Source of the DNA: Enterobacter huaxiensis | GTDB lineage: Bacteria; Pseudomonadota; Gammaproteobacteria; Enterobacterales; Enterobacteriaceae | Length of the DNA: 64,000 bases | NCBI RefSeq assembly: GCF_003594935.2 | Contig: NZ_CP043343.1 | Coordinates: 62,001-126,000, forward strand | Reading direction: 5' to 3' | In this document: piece by piece, positions 27,900 through 38,946 of the stretch | How the letters are laid out: each line of letters starts with the position of its first letter | Position numbering within the stretch: the first letter of the stretch is position 1 | Program-made: the position numbers and the translations under genes | Notes under the pieces: model-generated | Told to the model about the DNA's origin: nothing | Database searches by the model: none | Seen by the model: the letters and a program-made list of their open reading frames with translations, nothing else

Positions 27900-28356
27900 G
27901 AACAGTGCCGCGCTAATGCAGGTTGTAGACAATCTCAATAACACCGGTAACAAGGTATGATGACGTGATTTTTGAATATTTTTTCACAAGGAATAGAAAC
28001 TCCCCTCCTCAGACTTTATCTCCGGAATAAATCTTTTGCATAGCAAACACCAATTCATACCCGTTAATCTTCAATGCACAAAAGGAAATTTTTGCAAAGT
28101 TTAGTAGATGGTTTTAAATGGAAGGTCAACAATGAAAAATAAATTTTGGAATTTTTTTGCGTTTTTTGGTGTTATGTTTAGGTTGCGCCTGAGTTATTAA
28201 TTAAATGTGAATATGAAACTTTATTATCTAATTTTCCGTTGGTATTATTTCTGGCGCAGGAGGTAATACATTTTATGCTTATTCTCAAATGAGAATTTTT
28301 ACTACCTATAACGATTACGTTTCTTAACGGAATAAGCGATGCAAAGTTAGCCTGAA
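27900..28356 (+). other. Stretch without a recognisable gene
   Basis: AT-rich sequence between the TnpA gene and an IS3 relic. A 22-codon frame at 28132 (MKNKFWNFFAFFG..) has a GGAAGG-like ribosome site and looks like the start of a decayed signal or lipoprotein gene, but nothing can be assigned. Confidence 0.4.
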
Positions 28357-29090
28357 TGAATCACCACGTTTTAAACAGATGCCTCGTAGTCGTTAAAGAT
28401 GGCTTAAACAGAAGCGCATATAAACAATACTAGTTATCCTGAATAGTTGAAAATTAAAGCTGTTAAACAGGTTATTGATCGTCGGCACTCTGTTTCCAGT
28501 GTTGCAACACGTCTCGATATCACTATCCACAGTCTTTATGTCTGGATAAAGAAGTACGGAGCGGTCTCTTCCGTCAACAAAGTACAGTCAGATGCTCAGG
28601 CTGAGATCCGCCGTCTCCAGAAAGAGCTAGAGCGGTTACTAACGGACGGGACATATTAAAAAAACGCGGTGTATTTTGCAAGTCTGCCAGACTGAAGTAC
28701 GCTTTGTCCGTGACAACTTCTGTTGTTGGCCTGTTCGTCTGCTCTGTCGGGTGCTGAAAGTTCATTCGAGTGGGTTTTACGCCTGTCTTCAGCAGCCGCA
28801 TTCACTACGATATCAGGCGAATCTCAGACTGGCTGGACAAATCAAACAGTTCTGACTGGATTCCGGTTGCGTTCAAGCTATCGCAAGATCCATCTCGACC
28901 AGAAAGATTGCGGGTAACAATGTGGGATAAAACGGGTCTGGCAGCTGGTGATGCGTTCCGGGATAAAGGCTCAGATCGGATCTCGAAGCAAACGAGCGCA
29001 TAAAGCTGACGCCAGTATCGTGGCACCCAACGAACTCCTGCGTCAGTTCAACCCGGAAACACTGGATAAACCTTGAGTAACAGACATAAC
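28357..29090 (+). pseudogene. Truncated IS3-family element (relative of 3345-4568)
   Basis: The left inverted repeat TGAATCACCACG begins at 28357 and matches the terminal repeat of the element at 3345-4568. Then follow orfA (IKAVKQVIDRRHSVSSVATRLDITIHSLYVWIKKYG..) and decayed orfB pieces. The right end is missing. It is inactive. Confidence 0.8.
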
Positions 29091-29215
29091 TTTACAAAGG
29101 CTACCTATATCGGACCGTAGTGGTTGACATGCTCTCGCGCAAATTTTTGGTATAATTTAAAGCTTTTTCTGTATAGTTTGTATATCAGAATCACTTTTGT
29201 TAAAGGTAGAAAAAA

Positions 29216-30577
29216 TTGAGGACGTCTGTTTACATTAAAATAATAACTAAACTGGTTCGCTCGTCGTTTCTGGTGCCAGTTATTTCGTTCTTTTTGATGG
29301 TTTCACTTTGTGCGTCCTTCGCTTACTTTCAGGTTAGGCAAAATATGGATAAGATCACAGATGAATTTTTTCTTAATACCGAAGATTTTTTCTTTGATAA
29401 TGAAAACATCGCTGAAGCTATTTCTTCTGCTTACACTAACCTGCTAAATATGAAATCTGACATGAATGAATCTAATACTGTCTTGCTAAAAATGGCAACA
29501 AATAAAATCTATAAAATACACAAAAAAACAGATGGTTACCATAGTCTGGGGAAGCGTTACGTTATTTCGACTGACACCAAGCAGTTAATCGGTTTCAATC
29601 GGGCTTATGACTTTAAAAAGGAGACTGAACTCTATCCGTCTTTTAAATCTATTCTAATCAATAAACTCCCCCTTTATATTGAAAGGAAACTTGCTAAGTC
29701 CGTTGTGGATAAGGGATTGACATCCACCCAGATTTACCTTGATCCTGTCACCGGAAAGAAAACCTATAGTCTCCTCAGTTTTATCTATGATTTCACAAAC
29801 AATCAGGTCGCAGGTGTCCTTTTTTACGATCGCGATGCCTCTGAGTTTATATCTAACTTTGCTAAAAATATCCCTAATAATAATTACGATTATTCAATTC
29901 ATGATAACTACGATGGTTCCGAAATCTGTATAAAAGGCAGTTGTAATACAGATGATATTACGTCTGATATTCGCTACTCTTATCGTTATACATTTCGCGT
30001 TTCCGAAAGCTATCTTGGCGCGTTTTTGATGAATCCTTTATTATTAGATTCATTCATACTAATATTCTTCATGATTTCTATTGTTTATGTTCTTTACATA
30101 AAAAAGCTGTATAAAACAGAGCGTGCAGCGCTGACAGATCAACTGACTGGTAGTTTTAATCGCAATGTTCTTGATCTACTTAGTGAAGCCGAGATATCAG
30201 TCTGTCATATCGCTATATTTGACTGTAATAAGTTTAAGCAAATTAATGATACATACGGCCATCATGCTGGTGATCTTGCTCTGATTCATGTATCCGGTAC
30301 GCTAAGAAGATCAGTCCGGATTGAAGATTACGTTATCCGTCTGGGGGGGGATGAATTCTGTATTATCATTTTTTCATATGATTATGAAAATGCCAAAAAT
30401 ATTGCCGCCCGAGCAGCTTTTGAAGTTAATAATTCATCTTTTACTGTCAATGGCAATAAGTTGTCAATCGAGGTAAGCCATGGTGTCTCTTCGTTGCTGA
30501 CAGGCCTTGATCATGGGCTCAGGGAAGCTGATAGTGCTATGTATAGGAACAAAAATATACGCGAGGAGCATCGCTGA
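29216..30577 (+). CDS. Membrane diguanylate cyclase (GGDEF)
   Basis: A 453-residue protein. Membrane helix at about 18-38, periplasmic sensor region to about 275 with two Cys (ICIKGSC), second helix (LLLDSFILIFFMISIVYVLYI), then a GGDEF domain from about 315. The domain has LTDQLTGSFNRN, the substrate residues in FDCNKFKQINDTYGHHAGD and an intact GGDEF signature (RLGGDEFCI). An RIED inhibitory I-site lies five residues before it. It should make cyclic di-GMP at the inner membrane. The start codon is TTG with an AAAGG-type site upstream. The phosphodiesterase at 34232-35755 is a likely counterpart on the same plasmid. Confidence 0.9.
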   Translation: MRTSVYIKIITKLVRSSFLVPVISFFLMVSLCASFAYFQVRQNMDKITDEFFLNTEDFFFDNENIAEAISSAYTNLLNMKSDMNESNTVLLKMATNKIYKIHKKTDGYHSLGKRYVISTDTKQLIGFNRAYDFKKETELYPSFKSILINKLPLYIERKLAKSVVDKGLTSTQIYLDPVTGKKTYSLLSFIYDFTNNQVAGVLFYDRDASEFISNFAKNIPNNNYDYSIHDNYDGSEICIKGSCNTDDITSDIRYSYRYTFRVSESYLGAFLMNPLLLDSFILIFFMISIVYVLYIKKLYKTERAALTDQLTGSFNRNVLDLLSEAEISVCHIAIFDCNKFKQINDTYGHHAGDLALIHVSGTLRRSVRIEDYVIRLGGDEFCIIIFSYDYENAKNIAARAAFEVNNSSFTVNGNKLSIEVSHGVSSLLTGLDHGLREADSAMYRNKNIREEHR

Positions 30578-30705
30578 TTATTGCCCTGATATTTAATTGT
30601 GCAATTCATTCTCAGTATGGTAGTGGTCGGCATATCTTACCATCAATAGGCTGACCCCACTACAGTAGGCGATCCTGTCCTATAGTTTGAGTATAGGAGG
30701 AGCAT

Positions 30706-30893
30706 ATGGGCACACCACGATTTACACCTGAATTTAACCGTCAGATAACGGAACGCGGTTAATTTGTCACTGAAGTTTCTGAGCGGCCGGGCGTTTCAGC
30801 ACACAGTCTCTATAAGTGGCTACGGACTAACAGCGAGCAACATGCCCGCTATTTACTGGAAGCCAAAAGCGAGATCCTGAAACTACGAGCGTG
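30706..30893 (+). pseudogene. IS3-family orfA fragment
   Basis: AGGAGGAGC precedes the ATG at 30706, which starts MGTPRFTPEFNRQITERG. After an in-frame TAA the match continues as VTEVSERPGVSAHSLYKWL and EQHARYLLEAKSEILKLRA. This is the OrfA of another IS3 subgroup, with the rest of the element gone. Possible terminal sequence (TAGTGG/CCACTA) lies at 30619-30665. Confidence 0.75.
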
Positions 30894-30907
30894 ATTAAAA
30901 CCTACTC

Positions 30908-31140
30908 TACAGCACTTTTAAAGGCAGGGCGAGATGAGTCCGATGCAGCTGCGTGAAACGACGCTGGAGCCAAATGCCGCCGTCTGGTTCAGCTGACCAT
31001 CAGCGACGAAGACGAACAGCAGACCAACGCCATGATGGATATGCTCCTTGCCAAGAAGCGTTCGGAAGACCGACGTAACTGGCTGCAAGATAAAGGCGAT
31101 ATGGCGCCTGATACACTGGCCCTCAGCCTCACCGGAGGCT
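30908..31140 (+). pseudogene. parE: parE C-terminal scrap
   Basis: The plus strand encodes the end of topoisomerase IV subunit B: GEMSPMQLRETTLEPN, then in the next frame RRLVQLTISDEDEQQTNAMMDMLLAKKRSEDRRNWLQDKGDMA. One base is missing near 30978. It starts abruptly inside HFKGLGEM, after the IS3 fragment. The following 10-bp perfect hairpin (CCTCAGCCTC..GAGGCTGAGG, about 31119-31143) lacks a T run. 31150-31393 holds no gene I recognise. Confidence 0.85.
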
Positions 31141-31393
31141 GAGGGCACGCCCGGCACCGGGGACGTTGCGCCATTATTTCGTCAGCGAAACGCTGACCGG
31201 CGCTGTCGGTAGGAAACCTGCCAATGGCATCTATCTGCCGTCGAGCCTGTTTTCACCGGAGCATGTTGTTGCCCGATTGAAGAAAGCTGGCACTACCCTT
31301 CAAGAAACCTGGCTTTCAAGCCATTCAAATACTGGTATAACCATAGGTTTTGAATAAGAACTCATCGGAATATATTCACTTTGGCTACCATAA

Positions 31394-32017
31394 ATGAAAA
31401 TTGCTCGCATCTATGAGAGAGTCAGTACATCAGAACAGGATCTGACACGCTAGGCTGGCATCGAAAAAACGGCCATTGCCAGTGGTTTTTATATCGCGGG
31501 TATTTATCGGGAAAAAGCATCGGGTGCCAGAGCTGACAGACCTGGGCTTCTCCGCATGATCGCCGACCTTCAGCCAGGTGATGTGGTGATAGTCGAAAAA
31601 ATTGACCGTATCAGTCCTCTCCCTCTTCCTGAAGCTGAAAAACTGATTGCTTCCATCAGAGACAACGGTACCCGGCTGGCTATTCCGGGCATAGTGGATT
31701 TTTCAGAAGTGGTTGCAGGCAATGATGGTGTCTCCCGCATTGTCCTTGAATCTGTTCAGGAGTTGTTGCTGAAACTTGTCCTCAAGACCGCGCGAGATGA
31801 CTACGAAATAAGGCGGGAAAGACAGCGACAGGGGGTTCAGCTCGCCAAAGTTGCAGGCAACTACGCAGGCAGGAAGGCCGATCTCGTGACCCATGAGCGT
31901 ATCATAATCCTCCGGCAGTCCGGGTTAACCATTGAGCGCACAGCCACGCTGGCCGGATGCAGCATCAGCTAGGTCAAACGCGTCTGGGCAATCCATCAGT
32001 CGCAAAAAATTTCGTGA
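31394..32017 (+). pseudogene. tnpR: Tn3-family serine resolvase, two stops
   Basis: ATG at 31394 starts KIARIYERVSTSEQDL with the catalytic Ser in RVSTSEQD. A TAG interrupts at about 31453. The frame resumes with REKASGARADRPGLLRMIADLQPGDVVIVEKIDRISR-type residues and an HTH end (GLTIERTATLAGCSIS), then another TAG at 31970. Resolvases of this type resolve Tn3 cointegrates. tnpA follows in the same direction, as in Tn21-like elements. Confidence 0.85.
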
Positions 32018-32045
32018 TATGCCCATGAACTAAGGATGGTTTACG

Positions 32046-34190
32046 ATGCCAGTTAATTTTCTTTCCGAAGATCAAAAAGCAGGTTACGGTAACTATCATG
32101 GCGAACTGACAAAGGAAACACTGACTCGCTATTTTATCTTGATAATTTTGGTCGGATGAATATTTCAGAAAAACGGGAGACCATAACCGGTTAGGCTATG
32201 CCATATTATTATGTACGGTCCGTTGCCCCGGTTGCTTCTCCGATTTAACGACAATAATTCCGATTGCTGTCATTAATTTTCTGGCAGAGCAAATGCATAT
32301 TGAGAGTGGTAGTAAGTCGCTTAATACATATAATTCAGGAAAGCAGCGCCGACAAAACATAGATGATATAACAAAAAAATATGGTTACACGGAGTTTACA
32401 GACACCCGCGTGGCGTTTTCACTAACCCGCTGGTTATATTCTTTATACTGGACCGGAACGAGTCGTCCGGATATTCGTTGCTCGAACGCAATATAGCCAG
32501 GTTACGCAGCAGGCTTGAAAACCGGCTCTGGTATTCACTGGCGACTTGCATTGATGACTCTCAGGCTCAACTGCTTCTGGAGCTTCTTTCGGTTCCAGCC
32601 GGCAGCCGCTATTTGTTACTCGATCAGTTACGTACTGGGCCCACTATAGTGAATGCCACATCACTAGTGCAGGCCATAAGCCGCCTTCAGACAATACGTA
32701 ACCTGGGAGTGACATTACCAGCAATTACGCCCGTTTCGGATATCTGTATTACTGCCCTAGCACGTTATGCCTCAACGGCTAAAACAACAACCCTTCAGCG
32801 CTTACCAGAAAAACGAAAACTGGCTACGCTTGTTGCATTCTCCTGCTGTATGGAGGCGACGGCTCAGGATGATGCACTTGAATTACTTGAAGTACTACTC
32901 CGGGATTTGTTCAATGAAGCGGTTCAGACAGATAAACGGAACCGCCAACGAATACTTAAAGATCTGGATCGTGCAGCAGAAATACTGGTAAAAGCATGTC
33001 GAATGATCCTTGACGACAAGTTACCTGATACTGATGTTCGTGATAATATCTTCAATATCATTCCAGAAAATATACTGAAACATGCTGTAGATAATGAGAC
33101 ATCACTTATTCGACCAGCTAATAACGTTTACTTCAATGAGCTTGATGCTAAATTCAAAACGGTACGGCGTTTTTTACCTGATTTACTTTTCAGGATACAT
33201 TTTGAAGGCAATGCCTCAGCTGAAACATTAATTGAAGCGCTTTGCTGGATTGAAGTTAATTTAAAAAAGAAAAAGACAGATAGCGATGCACCACGGGGAA
33301 ATAATTAATTAACCGTGGCAGCAACATGTGATAAGAAAAGATGGCAGTATTGATTTTCACGCCTATACATTTTTTGCACTTAAGGATCTTCAGCTTACAC
33401 TGAAAAAACGGCATATTTATGTCAATCCCAGCTGGCGTTACGCAGATCCCCGGGCAGGACTCATCGAAGGTAAGGAATAGGAAGCTCTGCGTCCAATAAT
33501 TTGTCGCTCTCTGGGATTATCATCAGCACCAGGAGTCATTCTGTCGGCCATCGCAACAGAGCTGGATTCAACATATCGTGATGTGCTGGACCTACTACCG
33601 GAAAACCCGGCAGTCAGATTTAGGGAGAATAGCGATAAAACTGAGCTTATCCTGAGTCCTCTGGATGCCATTGAAGAAACACCATCACTGATCGCATTGC
33701 GGCAGCGGGTGGCTGACATGTTGCCACGCGTTGATTTGCCTGAACTGATACTGGAAATCGATGCCCGGACACATTTCACCGGAGCCTTTACCCATTATTC
33801 AGAGCAAAGCTCCCGTGTCTCGGACCTGAATATTAGCATCTGCGCCATGCTGATGGCAGAAGCCTGTAACACCGGTCCTGAGCCCTTTATACGTAACGAT
33901 GTCGCGGCATTGAAGCGTGACCGTCTGACCTGGACAGACAGTAATTACATCAGGGATGAAACGATTTGGGAAGCCTACGCCATTCTGGTCGCAGCACAAA
34001 GTGGCGTTCCCCTGGCGAATATCTGGGGTGGTGGTGAGGTGGCGTCAGCCGATGGTATGCGATTTGTTGTTCCTGTGCGCACGGTACATGCCGGCCCGAA
34101 CCCTAAATACTTTAAAGAAGGGCGTAGGGTTACATGGTACAACCTGATATTTGAACAGTATTCGGGGATTAATGATTGTCACGTCACTAA
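32046..34190 (+). pseudogene. tnpA: Tn3-family transposase, frameshifted and 3' truncated
   Basis: The start MPVNFLSEDQKAGYGNYHGELTKETLTRYF is the DUF4158 N-terminus. After frameshifts the next blocks are at 32290-32480 (KQRRQNIDDITKKYGYTEF) and 32478-33308. After a stop at 33309 comes WQQHVIRKDGSIDFHAYTFFALKDLQ, then a TAG at 33480. The DDE region is seen in LILEIDARTHFTGAFTH, IWGGGEVASADGMRFVVPVRT and AGPNPKYF. The match stops at about YSGIN near 34170, so the catalytic C-terminus is absent. Confidence 0.85.
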
Positions 34191-34231
34191 ACAGTGATAG
34201 TGTATTCATGGAAAGCCCCACAGGACGAATA

Positions 34232-35755
34232 ATGAAATTACGAAAACGGACGTTGGCCGCCGGAATTCTCGTACCCGCAACCTTGGTTACACTGCTGTCG
34301 TCTGGCATGGCCTGGCGTCAGATGAACAAAGACACGGCCGTGACGGCGGACATTCTGATGAGCCAGGTCGGCCACGTCACGTCCATTGCCCGCCATGTGA
34401 GCCAGGTAACCGCCAAGCTTACCGCTCTGCCTTGTGAAGACGTTCTGCAGCACATGACGGAGAACGGAGCCCTGACGCCCTACATTCGTAGTACCGGGCT
34501 TATACGGGATGGTATATTAATCTGTTCATCCTTGACCGGCGCCAGACAGCAAAAGGCTGAAGACGTTTACGGTGTTACTGTTTCCGCCCCCACAGGCAGT
34601 CTGAACGTCATTGCAACGGAGGGGACCAACAGCGTACCCGGGAGTACTGCTGTTATCTTCGCATACGGCGCCGGCAACCGGACAACGGCGTTCAGCGTGG
34701 TGGACGCACGGTATTTTGCGGACCTGATGGATTCCCTGTATGATGAGAATCATTCGGTTCAGCAGCTCCGGTTCAGTGGCGGCCCTGTCATTTCCGGCCG
34801 GGAGAAAATCCCCCCCCGTGTTAAAGTGTTCACAGCTGAGTTCCGCTCTGCCGTGAGTCAGGCGCAGCTTCAGGTTCTTACGCCGGCGCTGTCGCTTCGC
34901 CATTATATCCTGCGTAATCTGCTTTTTCTCTGTCCGCTGTCCCTATTACTGACCCTGTCCATGCTGTACATGTGGCATCGCTGGAATTCCAGAAAGATGT
35001 CTCTGGCAGAAGAGATCAGAAAAGCGATGTCAGACGGCGAATTCAGCGTGCACTACCAGCCAGTCTGTGACGCCGAGACTGGCGCCTGCTCCGGCGCCGA
35101 AGCCCTGATGCGCTGGCAGCGTCCCGACGGTAGGAGTATTTCACCGGTGGTTTTTATCCGGGCCGCTGAAGAGGACGGTCTGATTGTCAGCCTGACGCAG
35201 CATCTCTTCAGCCTGATTGAAGAGAATGTCAGGACCTGGCAGGTGAAAACCCCCTTCCATCTGGGCGTAAATATTGCGGCCCCACACCTGACGGACCGGT
35301 CGTTTACTGCTGACGTTCTGAGACTGTGGGTATCTCTCGATCCTGCTTTTCGCCTGGTGCTGGAAATTACCGAGCGTAGCCTGGTTGAGGATACAGACAC
35401 TGCATCAGCGAAACTTAATGAGTTACGCCAGAAAGGCTGTCAGGTGGCGGTGGATGATTTTGGTACGGGCTACTGCTCGCTTAGCGTCCTTCAGAGTCTG
35501 CCGGTGGATTACCTGAAAATTGACAAAACATTCATCGACAGTCTGAGGTCGGCTGATGCGGACACGCCAGTGCTGGACACCATTGTCGATCTCAGCAGGC
35601 GTCTGAACCTTACCACCATTGCGGAGGGCGTGACGACTGCGCATCAGGTTGACTGGCTGATTAAAAATCATGTTGCTTATATCCAAGGGTATTATTATGG
35701 TCGACCCATGCCTGCCTATGAATTTTATTTGTGGTACAAAGGGCAGATACGGTAA
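34232..35755 (+). CDS. CSS-motif EAL phosphodiesterase
   Basis: A 507-residue protein. Membrane helix (about 8-25), periplasmic CSS-motif sensor (ALPCEDVLQH, then ILICSSLTG), second helix (about 230-250), then a full EAL domain. The metal and catalytic residues are present: EALMRW, GVNIAA, LEITERS, DDFGTGYCSL, KIDKTFI and AEGV. CSS-EAL proteins (PdeB/C/D/N type) degrade cyclic di-GMP in response to periplasmic thiol state. The ATG at 34232 gives the usual short N-terminus; earlier in-frame ATGs (34151, 34208) run into the Tn3 transposase relic. Confidence 0.9.
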   Translation: MKLRKRTLAAGILVPATLVTLLSSGMAWRQMNKDTAVTADILMSQVGHVTSIARHVSQVTAKLTALPCEDVLQHMTENGALTPYIRSTGLIRDGILICSSLTGARQQKAEDVYGVTVSAPTGSLNVIATEGTNSVPGSTAVIFAYGAGNRTTAFSVVDARYFADLMDSLYDENHSVQQLRFSGGPVISGREKIPPRVKVFTAEFRSAVSQAQLQVLTPALSLRHYILRNLLFLCPLSLLLTLSMLYMWHRWNSRKMSLAEEIRKAMSDGEFSVHYQPVCDAETGACSGAEALMRWQRPDGRSISPVVFIRAAEEDGLIVSLTQHLFSLIEENVRTWQVKTPFHLGVNIAAPHLTDRSFTADVLRLWVSLDPAFRLVLEITERSLVEDTDTASAKLNELRQKGCQVAVDDFGTGYCSLSVLQSLPVDYLKIDKTFIDSLRSADADTPVLDTIVDLSRRLNLTTIAEGVTTAHQVDWLIKNHVAYIQGYYYGRPMPAYEFYLWYKGQIR

Positions 35756-35864
35756 TAACACATCGTGATAAACCTGATGTATGTCTATATGGTCCGATGT
35801 TATTCGGGCGCTGTCTTAAACCATAAATATCGTTGTCAGAGTTGAACATCTAAAAGGAGACATT

Positions 35865-36497
35865 ATGCACGAAATACTCTGGATACCTTTTATTATAGCC
35901 GCAGTCGCGGTTATCAGCATACCGGGCCAGGATATGATGCTGATAATGACTAAATCGATATCTGAGGGCATCGGTGCGGGCGTGTATACGGCTTCAGGAG
36001 TGAGTTTAGGTCTTATCGTACATACGTTAATCGTTTCGTTTGGTTTAGGCAGCCTCATCATGGCCTCAGAATATCTGTTCTGGATGATAAAACTGGCGGG
36101 AGCGGTATATCTTTTTTACCTGGCTTACAACCTGCTTAAGTCTGACGGTAAAATTAATACTGTCAGTAGTCAGAAGCAAAATTCTTCATGGATATCACTG
36201 TTCGCATATGGTGCAGTTTCAAATATCAGCAACCCAAAAATCATGATTTTCTATCTGGCATTCCTTCCACAGTTCATTGGGCAGGGTACCATAAATCCTG
36301 TGATAAAAATGCTGACGCTTGGCCTTACCTTCGCATGCCTGACGTTCCTGATTAAATTACCCGTGGCGTTGTTTTCAGGGTTGCTCTCGGACTGGTTTAA
36401 AAAAAATGTATCAGCCATGAAATGGGTAATGCGCAGCAGCGGAGGCATTCTTTTTCTCACCGGAATTAGAATTCTTTTTGAAAAACGAAACGGCTGA
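35865..36497 (+). CDS. LysE/RhtB-family amino-acid exporter
   Basis: A 210-residue protein with about six hydrophobic segments. The family motif IPGQDMMLIMTKSISEGIGAGVYTASGVSLG is near the N-terminus, with SNISNPKIMIFYLAFLPQFI in the middle. LysE/RhtB proteins export amino acids or related metabolites. GGAGA lies just before the ATG. It is separated from the EAL gene by 109 bases. The substrate cannot be predicted. 36498-36721 holds no recognised gene. Confidence 0.88.
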   Translation: MHEILWIPFIIAAVAVISIPGQDMMLIMTKSISEGIGAGVYTASGVSLGLIVHTLIVSFGLGSLIMASEYLFWMIKLAGAVYLFYLAYNLLKSDGKINTVSSQKQNSSWISLFAYGAVSNISNPKIMIFYLAFLPQFIGQGTINPVIKMLTLGLTFACLTFLIKLPVALFSGLLSDWFKKNVSAMKWVMRSSGGILFLTGIRILFEKRNG

Positions 36498-36721
36498 TTC
36501 AAGGGGGTAGTTCCGGTGCGACCAGCAGTAGTTCTTTAATGAAAACGGTAAGAATGACGAAGTGGTGAAACTCGTACTAAAGGCTGGTCAAGTTCAGACA
36601 GAGGAACAATAAGATTATAATGTCTGGCTGGGTACTGAAGATTTACATCGCCGCTCTTCTCGGTGTGGACATGTTAAGTTTAGGTCTAAAACACAAAATT
36701 ACTGACGAGAGAGCTACCTGA

Positions 36722-37059
36722 ATGCACACACATGCTTTACTTTTTTTGAGTATATCAATTTTGATGGAAGTTATAGCAACAACAGCACTTAAACTGTCGG
36801 GCAGCTTTACGCGTTTGATTCCAAGTCTTGTAGCGATAGGTGAATATGCGATCGCATTTTATAGTTTGATTATTCCAATGAAAACTGTACCGAATAGTAT
36901 TATTTATGAGTCTGGACGGGGGCTGGAATTGTATTGATTGGTCTGGCTGGTTGGATATGTTCTGACCAGAAAATTGATGGGCCGGCGATTCTAGGCATGT
37001 TCCTGATGCTTTGTGACGTAGTGGTTATCAATATTTTTTCTAAAAGCGCTATTCACTAA
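36722..37059 (+). pseudogene. SMR-family efflux gene, frameshifted
   Basis: The frame starts well (ILMEVIATTALKLSGSFTRLIPSLVAIGEYAIAFYSL, keeping the membrane Glu). A one-base change at about 36903 ends it at 36937. The next frame continues VWTGAGIVLIGLAGWI..GMFLMLCDVVVINIFSKSAIH to a stop at 37059. It is a paralogue of the intact gene at 19427-19759. Confidence 0.85.
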
Positions 37060-37148
37060 CGTTTTACAAACTGGTATCAGGCGTATTTTTTGCTGGCAGG
37101 GCCGATGCAGGCATCATCTATATCTGTAGTCGGCCCTGTATCTGTTCT

Positions 37149-38289
<1,141 letters not shown>

Positions 38290-38299
38290 TATGACAGGA

Positions 38300-38628
38300 T
38301 ACGCAGTACGGTCGTGGCCCATATCTTAGGTGAACGAATGGTGGCCACTCTGGAGCGTCTTCTGAGCCTGCTGTCGGCCTTTGATATGGTGGTATGAATG
38401 GCGGATGGCTAGCTGATGTATGAATCACGCCTGAAGGGAAAACTGCACGTTATTAGCAAACGCTACACTCAGCGCATTGAGCGACATAACCTGAATCTGA
38501 GGCAACATCTGGCAGGCAGGGCTGGGACGTAAGTCACTGTCATTCTCAAAATCGGTGGAACTGCATAATAAGGTCATCAGGCATTACCTGAACATAAGTC
38601 ACTATTAGTAAGTTGGGACCATTACCTT
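38300..38628 (+). pseudogene. IS1-family InsB 3' fragment with right terminus
   Basis: The plus strand gives VAHILGERMVATLERLLSLLS.FD, then after a stop YESRLKGKLHVISKRYTQRIERHNLNLRQHLAG. It ends in YLNI.H and the IS1 right inverted repeat TAAGTTGGGACCATTACC (about 38611-38628). Only the 3' half is present. The AT-rich stretch 38629-38946 after it probably holds the lyase promoter. Confidence 0.85.
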
Positions 38629-38946
38629 AAAGCTGTAAAATCTAACCGGAGATGGCATTTAAGGATTGAAACGTGGTTTTATTAATCTAGATAATTTTTT
38701 ATATTTTATGACTTTGGACATCGGTTTCTTTCTGGGAATGCCAAGAAAAATCAAATCTGGCAATCACGCAAAGGTTGCAAAATATATTATTAATTAGATT
38801 CTACACCATCTCCTGAATAGGATTTGGTAGGGCCTTTATAAGGTGAAGTGTAATTTATTCCGGAGATTACTCTGCTTTTTGAAATGTTAAATATTACAAA
38901 GTGTGGAATATAACAGACTTGCCATTAAATAGAGTGAGAGTGAAAC

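Larger units (their letters stand above)
26133..27900 (+). mobile_element. IS200/IS605-family element, tnpA kept and tnpB decayed
   Basis: Divergent tnpB (leftwards) and tnpA (rightwards) genes. The left end at about 26133 shows TTTTGACATCCTGCC, which matches the hairpin end found alone at 41923-41962. The right end is not precisely visible. These elements insert as single strands using hairpin ends and do not make target duplications. Confidence 0.7.

Noticed and set aside
28132..28200. A small lipoprotein or lysis gene
   Set aside because: Only 22 codons are open and a lipobox appears only after a frameshift; the evidence is too weak to annotate.
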